From UBA4742 sp963785815 (GTDB lineage Bacteria; Actinomycetota; Acidimicrobiia; Acidimicrobiales; Acidimicrobilacustridaceae): a stretch of DNA of 64,000 nt. Shown in pieces: positions 53,339 to 61,680 of this stretch. The stretch is from positions 1,426,001 to 1,490,000 of the forward strand of contig CAWAWN010000002.1 of NCBI GenBank assembly GCA_963785815.1, read 5' to 3'. A model generated the notes under the pieces. The model worked only from the letters and a program-made list of their open reading frames with translations, searched no databases and was not told where the DNA came from. The translations under genes and the position numbers were made by a program. Numbering within the stretch: position 1 is the first letter of the stretch; each line of letters begins with the position of its first letter.

Positions 53339-54265
53339 TCAGCACATCGGTCCTTGGCCCGAGCCGGCGAGCGCCCGACGCGCCTCGGCCACTTCCGTCG
53401 CCATCCGGCGACGCTCCTCGCTCCGGACCTCGACCACGTGCTCGAGGATCGGCACCACCACGCCGGCGCCGGTCGGCGGTGCCAACGCGGGCAGTGAGCT
53501 CAGGGTGAGCTGACGCAGCACCAACGGCATGGCGGCAAGGTTTCCACCGAGATCATGCTCGGCGAACGGCAGCTGGTACAGGTCGCGGGGCCCGAACGCC
53601 GCCGAGCGATCGAGCGCGAGTTGGACATCCTCGATCCTCGACCACTCGTCGTCGGTCGCGTGGACGGCGACGACGGGTTCGTCGATGGCGCAGAGCTCAT
53701 CGATCGTGCCGTCGCGATCGCCCCACCGGTTGGCGAGGACGTCCTCCCACAACGGCACCGGGTCGATCTGGTGCCGTTCGAATGTGACCTCCGCCGGGAG
53801 ATCGGCGCGCGCCCAGGTTCCGTAGTCCTCGCCGAGCACGGTCCGCAGCGTGTACCGCACGTCGACGACCGCGGCGAGGAGCACGAGGCGCGTGACCTCC
53901 GGAGTACGGGACGCCACCCGGATCGCGGGCCGCGCCAGGAGGCTGGCGGCCAGCACGGTCACCTGATCGACCGCCTCCCTGGTCACGGCCAGGTCGACCA
54001 CGGCGTCGAGGCTGGCCGAGACACCCGAGATCGTGAAGTTCCGCACATCGCCGTCGCTCAGGCCAAGGTGGTCGATCGGGTCGAAGCGGTACACGACGGC
54101 GCCGTTCAGCACCAGCGTCAGCGCAACGGCGCCCATGTGGCGCATCGTTCGGCAGAATCCCGGAGCGAGCACGATCACCGGTCCCCCGGCGCCCGGGCCG
54201 TGGCTCCGCCAGACGGCGACCAGCCGGCCGTCCGCTGCCGTCGCGTCGAGTCGTTCTGTCTCCAC
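53339..54265 (-). CDS. luxD: LuxD-like acyl transferase/thioesterase
   Basis: The 308-aa protein has the length of LuxD (about 305) and aligns throughout with it: APGFCRTMRHMG, RFDPIDHLGLSDGDV, nucleophile elbow LAASLLAR (Ser as in AASLSAR), VVDVRYTL, HATDDEW (catalytic Asp region) and AEHDLGGNL (catalytic His). LuxD frees myristate from acyl-ACP or acyl-CoA for the reductase. GTG 54265 shares its G with the TAG of luxE. Last gene of the lux-like operon, convergent with aspS. Confidence 0.88.
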   Translation of the reverse strand: METERLDATAADGRLVAVWRSHGPGAGGPVIVLAPGFCRTMRHMGAVALTLVLNGAVVYRFDPIDHLGLSDGDVRNFTISGVSASLDAVVDLAVTREAVDQVTVLAASLLARPAIRVASRTPEVTRLVLLAAVVDVRYTLRTVLGEDYGTWARADLPAEVTFERHQIDPVPLWEDVLANRWGDRDGTIDELCAIDEPVVAVHATDDEWSRIEDVQLALDRSAAFGPRDLYQLPFAEHDLGGNLAAMPLVLRQLTLSSLPALAPPTGAGVVVPILEHVVEVRSEERRRMATEVAEARRALAGSGQGPMC

Positions 54266-55437
54266 TAGCCCTCGACCTCCCCTGCAGGCTGCACGGCGGC
54301 CTGGATCTTGAGCGCGCACCCCTCCGACCCGCTGGATCGGACGACGCGCCGCGTGATTCGCATGGTCGTTCCCGTCGCGCCGCACGGGCACGGCTCAGGA
54401 TCGATGACGCCGAGGTCGTCGCTGATGATGCAGCACGGATACGAGTGGGCGCTCGTGTCGATGTACGAGAGCAGACCGACCGTGCCTCGGGTCATGGGGG
54501 CAAGCGTCGCCGGCGAGCGCGCCGAGGCATGGACCCACGGCGGCACGTGCTTGCGGTGGTGCGCGCACTCGATGAACACCGAGTTGAGCTCCACTTGGCT
54601 GAAGCAGTCCCGCACCTGCTCCACCGAGTCGAGCCCGAGCACACATGCGGTCTCGCGACGGAGTTCCTCCGGGTCGACGGCATGACCGATCCGACGCTTC
54701 CACCCGCCACCAGTGAGGACGATGATCCGGTTGCCGGCCCTGACACCTCGTCCGCGGGCCCGCATCCAGGTCAGCAGGTCCATCAGCAGCGCCGGCGGTC
54801 CGACCACGGCGACGACGGCCCCGTTGGCGAGGTGCCGGGCGATGGCGGCGGCGGCGGCTTCCACCCGGAATTCGCCGCCCTGCACGAAGAACTCGCTCGA
54901 CGCGAAGGCCCGTCCCAGCGCCATCGCATAGGAGAACCAGACGTCGCCGGCCTCTCGTGGTGACGACGTGAGGCTCACGACCTCGACGTCGGTGTCCAGA
55001 TCGTCGGACGACAGCCACGGTTCCAGCAGTCGCAGGCCCACCCGCATCGAACCGGCGAAGCGGGCCAGGGTCATGTCGTCACGGGGCACGACGCTCACGG
55101 TCCCGCTCGTGCCGCTGCTCCGGAACCTCCGGACCACCTCGGCGTCCGGCACCGAAGCGAGGTCGAGCCGTTTGAACAAGTCGATGGGGAACAGGGGGAC
55201 CGCTGCCAGCGAGTCGTCGAGGTCGGCGGTCTCGAACCGGCCGACAAACCGGCCGAACCCGGCATTGCGGTCGCGATGCCAGCGCACATAGTCGTCGACG
55301 AGCTGCATTCGGACGGCGATCGCATCCCGTTCAGCGATGGCGAACGGGTTGGCGCGGCCGAAGATGATCCGGTCGACCGGCTCCACCTCGTCCAGCGAGT
55401 GCACGCGGACGGTCCCGTCGGCGAGGAACGTGCTCAT
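54265..55437 (-). CDS. luxE: LuxE-like acyl-protein synthetase
   Basis: The 390-aa protein has FRSSGTSGTVSVV, the ATP-binding motif of LuxE, GGGWKRR, and the C-terminal FIECAHHRKHVPPWV and ISDDLGVIDPEPCPCG regions typical of the family. LuxE activates the fatty acid as acyl-AMP and loads it on a Cys of itself and LuxC. ATG at 55437 overlaps the luxC stop (ATGA). Length fits (LuxE about 370-380). Confidence 0.9.
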   Translation of the reverse strand: MSTFLADGTVRVHSLDEVEPVDRIIFGRANPFAIAERDAIAVRMQLVDDYVRWHRDRNAGFGRFVGRFETADLDDSLAAVPLFPIDLFKRLDLASVPDAEVVRRFRSSGTSGTVSVVPRDDMTLARFAGSMRVGLRLLEPWLSSDDLDTDVEVVSLTSSPREAGDVWFSYAMALGRAFASSEFFVQGGEFRVEAAAAAIARHLANGAVVAVVGPPALLMDLLTWMRARGRGVRAGNRIIVLTGGGWKRRIGHAVDPEELRRETACVLGLDSVEQVRDCFSQVELNSVFIECAHHRKHVPPWVHASARSPATLAPMTRGTVGLLSYIDTSAHSYPCCIISDDLGVIDPEPCPCGATGTTMRITRRVVRSSGSEGCALKIQAAVQPAGEVEG

Positions 55438-56900
55438 GAGAGTATGAGCTCGACCAACGTGCCGTGCTCCAGCTGCTCGGTCTGGTTGATCGGAGCGACG
55501 ACGCCCTTGCCGTGGACCGCCGAGGGCAGTTCCGCCGACGAGAGGCGCACCAGCCGGCTCAGGGGGTAGTAGCCGTCGTGGGTGCCGCCCGGGCGGAACA
55601 GATTCATCAGGCCGAGCTCGGTGATGCGGCTCACCCCTCGTGACGCCCAGTCGTCGCGGTGCGCGAGGCACACCTCCCACGGCGCAACGCCGACGGTCTG
55701 CACGTTGCCGTCGAGGTGGGCGGACACCTCGTCGAGCGACGCGACCTCGTGCACGTACAGGTAGCGACCCTGCGGGTGCTGCTGCGTGCCGGGCGCCAAC
55801 CCCCGGACGATGGTCCAGCCGCCATCGGCCGCGACCTCGACCTCGGCACCGAGGAACTCAGCCGACCGCCGCGTCAGGCTGGCCTCTGCGGCTTCATCGA
55901 TCGTCTCGCGGCTCCGTGGCAGCAGCTCGGAGTAGCGCTCGAAGGCCCGAACGAGCTCTTGCAGCAGCGTTTCGGCGGGCGCCTCGACGAAGACCTCCTG
56001 CACGGAGAAGCAGGCGCGCTGGTCGTGGAGGAAGACGTCGTGGGCGAGCGCGAGCGCGACCCGCTCCCGCTCCGCACCGGTGCCCAGGTCCGCGCCGACC
56101 ACGGCGACACTGCGTCGCGGTCCGAACTGCACGACCTCCGCCTCCGGGCCGGCGTTGGCGCGGACCCACTCGACCGCGTCGAGCGCTCCCCAGACGCAGA
56201 CGGCATCGGCGCGTGCAACCAGCGACCGGCCGGCCACGTCCGAACGATCCCAGTACACCGCCGAGACGCTGCGTGCGACCGGGTGGTGCGGGTCGCAGTC
56301 CAGCATGCTCAGCGCCAACGCGACCGGTGTGAGCAGGTCGCGGGCCGCGGCCTTGAGCACGACGGTGTTCTTCGTCACGAGCGCACGCACCAGCGAGACG
56401 GCCGCCGCCGAAGGCACGTTCCCAGCGAGCAGGTGCACGCTGAGGCCGCGCGGGAAGGCGCGCACCTCGGTCTCCTCTCGGCGGATCCAACCATCGAGCA
56501 GGAACCGCGACCCGAGCTCGACATCGAGCTGGTCCCAGATGCGCGTATGGCCGCGAAGGATGAGACTGATCCAGTCGGCCTCGGCTCGCGCCGCAGGCTC
56601 GGAGATGCCACGCAGCTCCTGGAGCTGTCTCACATAGCGACGCCGTCGCGGGTAGTCGTCGGTCCTCCACAGGTGACCGAGCCGGTTCAGGAAGGCGATG
56701 ATCTCCTGTGTCGGGAGCGTGGTCAGCTCAGCGTTCGTCGCGAGCTCATCCGCCATGTGCTGGGAGAACGCCGGGATCATGATCGAGGCCCACGGGTTCT
56801 CGACCTCCATCGTCGCCGGTTGCCGCGCGTCCACGCGGCGCCCGGCGAGGACGAAGGGCACCTCGACGGGGTGCCCGTTCCCTACGACCGGGTCGGTCAC
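55434..56900 (-). CDS. luxC: LuxC-like fatty acyl-CoA/acyl-protein reductase
   Basis: The 488-aa protein matches LuxC: VHLLAGNVPSAAAVSLVRAL, VKNTVV-type KNTVVLKAA, and the active-site Cys in RACFSVQEV (as in QNACSSPQ of Vibrio). It would reduce the acyl group passed by LuxE to an aldehyde with NADPH. GTG 56900 overlaps the stop of the luciferase-like gene (GTGA), so the operon order is luciferase-like, luxC, luxE, luxD. Confidence 0.92.
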   Translation of the reverse strand: MTDPVVGNGHPVEVPFVLAGRRVDARQPATMEVENPWASIMIPAFSQHMADELATNAELTTLPTQEIIAFLNRLGHLWRTDDYPRRRRYVRQLQELRGISEPAARAEADWISLILRGHTRIWDQLDVELGSRFLLDGWIRREETEVRAFPRGLSVHLLAGNVPSAAAVSLVRALVTKNTVVLKAAARDLLTPVALALSMLDCDPHHPVARSVSAVYWDRSDVAGRSLVARADAVCVWGALDAVEWVRANAGPEAEVVQFGPRRSVAVVGADLGTGAERERVALALAHDVFLHDQRACFSVQEVFVEAPAETLLQELVRAFERYSELLPRSRETIDEAAEASLTRRSAEFLGAEVEVAADGGWTIVRGLAPGTQQHPQGRYLYVHEVASLDEVSAHLDGNVQTVGVAPWEVCLAHRDDWASRGVSRITELGLMNLFRPGGTHDGYYPLSRLVRLSSAELPSAVHGKGVVAPINQTEQLEHGTLVELILS

Positions 56901-58007
56901 GTCGTCGACGCCTCGAAGCCCACGAGCTCGCGCTGCTCGACCGCCGGCACGACCTCGGACATGAACCGAGCCATCGTCTCCCGGGTACGGGACCGCTCGG
57001 CGACGCCCTCGAACCCGCAGATGATGTGGTTCACGCCAAGCAGTTCGGCTTTGCTGACGATCCGGTCGACACACAGGTCGACCGAACCGATCGGGTTCAG
57101 GGCGAACAGGCGCTCGAGGTTGAACAGATCGCGGTCGCGTGCTCCCCGCAGTATCGCTTCGTCCCGTTGGGCGTAGTGGAAGCCGTAGTTGATCTGGCGC
57201 CGCTCCGGCTCGTCGGGAAGCTCGTAGATGGCGTCACCACCGGCCTTGATCCACCACAGGTAGCGCTCGAGAACGTCCGCCTGGGCCTGCTCGGTCGTGT
57301 CGGCGACGTGGGCGACGCACGACAGCGCGTGCTCTGTGAGCGTCGGGTCGCCGCCGCACCCGCGCGTCACGTCGGCGTGGAGGTCGACGATCGACCGCTT
57401 CACCTCGTCCTCGAGGTAGTAGAGCAGCAGGAGCGGCAGTCCGTTCCGTGCTGCCCACTCGACGCTGGACGGCGAACTGGCTGCGGCATAGACCCTGGGG
57501 TGCGGAACGGTCAGTGGCTTGGGCCGGACATCGACCTGGCCGAACGGCCAGAAGTCGCCGTCGTTGCTATACGGGCCCGCCCACAGGCCCTTCAGCGCGT
57601 CCCAGCCCTCCCGAACCATCAGGTGGCTCTCGCTGACGTCGCGTCCGAGCGCCTCGAACTCGCGAGGGAAGTCACCCCGTCCGATCCCGAAGAGCAGCCG
57701 GCCGCCGCTCAGGTGGTCGATCATGGCCACGCGTTCGGCGAGGCGGATCGGGTGGTCGAGCGGTATGACCGTCACCGCGGTCCCGACCTCGATGGTGCTT
57801 GTCGCGCCCAGCAGGTAGGCCGCCATGGTCGAGCGCGTCACCGCAGAGCCCGAACGGCGTGAAGTGGTGTTCGAGGACCCACACATCTCGGTAGCCGAAC
57901 TCCTCGGCCGCGTGTGCATAGGCGACGGCCTCGTCGAAGGCCTCTCCCTCAGATGTGCCCGGCGGCTGCGCGGTGGTGACGAACGCGCCATATCGCATCT
58001 TGGACAT
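56897..58007 (-). CDS. LuxA/LuxB-type flavin monooxygenase (luciferase-like), split by a one-base frameshift
   Basis: Start ATG 58007 (MSKMRYGAFVTT, GAGGGG upstream) leads to WVLEHHFTPFGLCGD, like LuxA LLEHHFTEFG with catalytic His44. Near 57825-57840 one base must be dropped to continue with TMAAYLLGATSTIEVGTAV. The rest follows LuxA closely: GRLLFGIGRGDFPREF (Gly at Cys106, Glu at Asp113), GFHYAQRDEAILRG in the mobile-loop region, NPIGSVDLC and ICGFEGVAE. This is nearer to bacterial luciferase than to F420-dependent members. It should oxidise an aldehyde with FMNH2 and O2, unless the substrate differs. Only one subunit gene is present. Confidence 0.85.
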
Positions 58008-58162
58008 TGCCTACCCCTCGACTCGTGTTGGATCCGTCGACGCGTGGCCGGGCGTCGGAGGGTCGGCGGGATGCACGGCCCTGCGTCCGGTGCGTCGACC
58101 TAACCTTCGTCACTCGGTCCGCTTCGCCGATAGGTCGTTCAGTCAGGAGGGATGGTGTCGTC

Positions 58163-58178
58163 CGACAAGACCTTGTCG
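58163..58178. promoter_or_regulatory. Island operator, copy d (CGACAAG-AC-CTTGTCG)
   Basis: A palindrome with perfect 7-nt arms (8 with the flanking C and G), 155 bases before the start of the luciferase-like gene. It is the only obvious control element for the lux-like operon and the rightmost member of the four-copy set. Confidence 0.78.
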
Positions 58179-58218
58179 GGGTGCGACCGCTCTCGGGCTC
58201 CGGAACGGCCCGCGGCGC

Positions 58219-58356
58219 CGAGATCAGCGGCGGTCGGGCAGGAGGCAGCCGGGCCCGCACCTCGCCGAGCTCGGTGGGCTCGACCTCGGCGGTGACGATC
58301 CCTTCGGTGGCCCCCACGTCGGCGAGCACCTCTCGCATGGGCTCGACGTTGAGCGA
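58219..58356 (-). pseudogene. C-terminal remnant of a carbon-nitrogen hydrolase (nitrilase superfamily)
   Basis: The frame SLNVEPMREVLADVGATEGI-TAEVEPTELGEVRARLP is the typical end of omega-amidase/nitrilase-type proteins (SxIVDPxGEVLAxxG...DxxxxxxxRxxxP). The rest of the gene is missing. It lies between the operator and the right IS remnant and gives evidence of gene loss at this border. Confidence 0.55.
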
Positions 58357-58465
58357 GTCGCGGCGGGTGCCGGCGCACCGGTGCCTGGGCCTGGGGCGGT
58401 CGGGCGCGGGGTGCCGGTTATGCGCCGGCGGTGATGTCGCCGATGGCGAGGTCGACTTCGGTGTC

Positions 58466-58881
58466 GTGGGACTGCTGCACGATCAGGTGACAGGTCGGGT
58501 TAGGCGGCCTGGGTGGTGGGTGGGGTCATGGTGATCTCGAACTCGATGGGGTCAATCGGCCGAGGGCGCGTTGGCGTCGTCGACGGTGGTAGGTGCGTTC
58601 GATCCAGGTGACGATGGCGATGCGCAGCTGGTCGCGGCTGGCCCAGCGCTGACGATTCAGCACGTTCTTCTGTAGGAGCGAGAAGAACGACTCCATGGCC
58701 GCGTTGTCACCGGCGGAACCGACCTGGCCCATGGAGCCGACCATGCGGTGACGGGCCACGGCCTGGTGCACCTTCCGAGAACGGAACTGCGACCCGCGGT
58801 CGCTGTGAAGGATGCATCCGGCGACCTCACCTCGGGGGTCGACGCCGAGAGGCCACGACGTCAGCGTTCGGTCGGCCACCT
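58466..58881 (-). mobile_element. IS3-family transposase orfB remnant
   Basis: On the - strand the C-terminal part of an IS3 orfB integrase domain is readable: CILHSDRGSQFRS (second catalytic Asp), DNAAMESFFSLLQ (catalytic Glu) and LRIAIVTWIERTYHRRR. Near 58550 a missing base in a G-run breaks the last codons (LTPIEFEITM expected). The first catalytic Asp, orfA and the left end are missing. It directly abuts the P-type ATPase stop at 58882. It differs from the remnant at 27.7 kb. Confidence 0.82.
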
Positions 58882-61677
58882 CTACATCGGGCCTCCAGCC
58901 ACTGGCGGACCCGGAGTCGCCTGAGCTGTCGCGGCCGCCGTCGCACCGGTCGCCTCGTCGGTGTTCGGGGTCGCTCGGCGGGCGATGAGCTTGCCCAGCT
59001 CCCAGAGGAAGATGAGGGCGACGGCTGGCAGGAGAGCGAGTGCCCATTGGTGGAAGGTGAGCTCGACGGTCCCGAAGATCCGGCGGAGTACGTCCATCTG
59101 GGTGATGAGAACGGCGAGCACGAACTCGGCGAAGGCCGTCCAGTTGAGGTTCCGGTTGTCGAAGGTGGCGGTGGTGAAAGTCGTTCCCGTCACGCTTCGA
59201 GCCTGGTAGGCGGCGGTGATGAGGAGGAGCGAGAAGGCGGTGATCCCCATGGAGGTGCCGATGGCCACGCTGCCGTAGTGGTGGGTGCCGTAGCTGATGA
59301 GCGCGAGCGTGCACGCGGCCATGAACAGGCCGACGAGGCCGGCGGTGGTGAGGAGGCCGGTGGTCATGATGGAGGCGTCGCGCGGCCGCGGCTTGCGGCT
59401 CATGAGGCCGGTGGCCTCGTGGTCCATGCCGAGCGTGACGCCGAGCGGGGCGTTGACGAAGAAGTTGATGTAGAGGATCTGGGCTGGTGAGAACGGCTGG
59501 CCGGCGGCGATGTTGAGGATGCTGGCCCCGAGGAACGTGATGATGTAGGCGACGAGCTCGATGATCACGAAGCGGATGAACTTGTTGAGGTTGTCGTAGA
59601 CCTTCCGGCCGCCCCTGACCGCGCGCACGATGGTGGCGTAGTTGTCGTCGGAGAGGATCATGCGGCTGGCGTTCTTGGCTACCTGGGTGCCGGTGCCCAT
59701 GGCGATGCCGATGTCGGCCGCCTTGACTGCGGGGGCGTCGTTCACGCCGTCGCCGGCCATGGCGACGACGTCGCCCTTCTTCCTGAGGGTCTCGACGAGC
59801 AGCACCTTGTGCTCGGGAGCGACTCGGCCGACCACGCCGATGTCGTCGATGCGGGCGAGGCGCTCCTCGTCGCTGAGCGCGGCGAAGTCCGTCCCGAGCA
59901 TCGCCTCGCCGGGGATGCCGAGCTGCTCGGCGATGGCTGCGCCGGTGATGACGTCGTCGCCGGTGACCATCCGTACCCGGATGCCGGCGGCCTGGGCGTC
60001 GTGGACCGCGGCCATCGAGGCCTCGCGGGGCGGGTCGACCATGGCCACGATCGATGCCATCTCGAGGTCGGTGACGTAGCTGAGCAGGTCGCCCTCGGCG
60101 TCGAAGGTCGTCGGGTCGAGGTCGCGTGAGGCGGCGGCCATCACTCGCCGTCCCTCGCCTTCCATGCGGGTGACCGCGTCGTCAGCCCGTCTCTTCAGGG
60201 CTTCGTCCCACGGCACGCTGGCGCCGCCGGCAAGGGCGGTCGCGGTGCGGCCCATCACCGCCGGAGCCGCGCCTTTCACGAAGCAACGGACCACGTCCTT
60301 GCCCGACGGGTCGGTGGTCGAGTTGAACGTCGCCATCAGCTTGTAGGTGGGATCGAACGGCAGCGTGGCTAGGCGAGGCAGCCGCTCCCGACTGGCTTCG
60401 ACGTCCAGGCCCGCCTTGTGGGCCAGCACGAGCAGCGCGCCCTCGGTCGGGTCGCCAACGACCTTGCCGTTCACCAGCTTGGCGTCACTGGCGATGATGA
60501 AGGGCAGGACCGCGTCGTCGATCGAGGGTGAGGTCCCCGCGGCGTGCTGCACCTTCCCCTCGAGCTCGTAGCCGATCCCCGAGATCGTGTAGCGGTCCAC
60601 GGGATCGACGACCTCGACCGCGGTCATCTGGTTCATCGTCAGGGTGCCGGTCTTGTCCGAGTTGATGGCAGAGGTCGACCCGAGCGTCTCGACCGACCCC
60701 AGGTCCTTCACGATGGCGTTCTGGCCGGCCAGCTCCTTGGCGCCGGCCGAGAGGATGACCTGCAGCACGGTCGGAAGCGCCGTGGGGATGGCGGCGATGG
60801 CCAGCGCGATGGCGGTGATGAACAAGGTGTCGGCGGACTCGCCTCTCGAGAGCCCGAGAGCGAACATCACGATCATCGTCCCCAACGCCGCCCCGCCGAT
60901 CCACAGGGTCATGGTGTTGAGCTGCTTCGTCAGCGGCGTCTGCTCCTTCGCCGTCCCGGCGAGCATGCCGGCGATCTTGCCCACCTGCGCGTCGGCCGCG
61001 CGGGCCGTGACGACCATGGTGCCGCTGCCGTGGGTGACCGGGGTGTTCATGAACGCCATGTTCTTCTGGTCGCCGGGACCGACGTCGGCGTCGGCGAGGG
61101 TGGTCGCCTCCTTCGAGGCCGGGGTGCTCTCCCCCGTGAGCGCGGACTCGTCGATGCTGAGCGCGTTGGCTTCGATGATCCGTCCATCGGCGGCCACGTT
61201 GTCGCCTGCAGTGATGAGCACGATGTCGCCGAGGACGACCTCCTCTAGCGGGATGGCCGCCTCGACGCCATCGCGACGCACGCGGGCCGTCTGTTTGGTG
61301 AGGGATCTCAGGGCGTTCATGGCGCTCTCGGCCTTGCCCTCCTGGCGGAGGCCCACGACGGCGTTGAAGACGGTCAGCAGCAGCAGCACCGCGCCGGTGC
61401 TCCACTCGCCGATGGCCAGGGAGAGCACCCCGGCGATGAGCAGGATGATCTGCATGTATGCGGCGTACTGGTCGAGGAACCGCCGCCACCCCGGCACCCC
61501 CTTCTCGGCCGGCAGAGCGTTGGGGCCGTCCTTCGCAAGTCGTTCGCTCGCCGTCGCCGCGGCGAGACCGCTCGCCGGGTCGACGCCCAGCCGTTCGACG
61601 ACCACGTCGGGCGAGAGCGCGTACCACCTGTCGGACGCGGTGGTCGTGGGTGCAAGAAGCTGCTCGGTGTCGGACAT
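58882..61677 (-). CDS. P-type cation-transporting ATPase
   Basis: The 931-aa protein has the P2-like layout: N-terminal cytosolic domain, helices 1-2, actuator TGEST, helices 3-4, phosphorylation site NSDKTGTLT, nucleotide domain with KGAAPAV, hinge GDGVNDAPA and six C-terminal helices. In helix 4 the usual PEGL is PTAL, so an acidic cation ligand is absent and the ion is uncertain (Ca, K, Mg or proton-like). It starts three bases after the PPK2 stop on the same strand, so both are one unit. Confidence 0.9.
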   Translation of the reverse strand: MSDTEQLLAPTTTASDRWYALSPDVVVERLGVDPASGLAAATASERLAKDGPNALPAEKGVPGWRRFLDQYAAYMQIILLIAGVLSLAIGEWSTGAVLLLLTVFNAVVGLRQEGKAESAMNALRSLTKQTARVRRDGVEAAIPLEEVVLGDIVLITAGDNVAADGRIIEANALSIDESALTGESTPASKEATTLADADVGPGDQKNMAFMNTPVTHGSGTMVVTARAADAQVGKIAGMLAGTAKEQTPLTKQLNTMTLWIGGAALGTMIVMFALGLSRGESADTLFITAIALAIAAIPTALPTVLQVILSAGAKELAGQNAIVKDLGSVETLGSTSAINSDKTGTLTMNQMTAVEVVDPVDRYTISGIGYELEGKVQHAAGTSPSIDDAVLPFIIASDAKLVNGKVVGDPTEGALLVLAHKAGLDVEASRERLPRLATLPFDPTYKLMATFNSTTDPSGKDVVRCFVKGAAPAVMGRTATALAGGASVPWDEALKRRADDAVTRMEGEGRRVMAAASRDLDPTTFDAEGDLLSYVTDLEMASIVAMVDPPREASMAAVHDAQAAGIRVRMVTGDDVITGAAIAEQLGIPGEAMLGTDFAALSDEERLARIDDIGVVGRVAPEHKVLLVETLRKKGDVVAMAGDGVNDAPAVKAADIGIAMGTGTQVAKNASRMILSDDNYATIVRAVRGGRKVYDNLNKFIRFVIIELVAYIITFLGASILNIAAGQPFSPAQILYINFFVNAPLGVTLGMDHEATGLMSRKPRPRDASIMTTGLLTTAGLVGLFMAACTLALISYGTHHYGSVAIGTSMGITAFSLLLITAAYQARSVTGTTFTTATFDNRNLNWTAFAEFVLAVLITQMDVLRRIFGTVELTFHQWALALLPAVALIFLWELGKLIARRATPNTDEATGATAAATAQATPGPPVAGGPM

Positions 61678-61680
61678 GGG

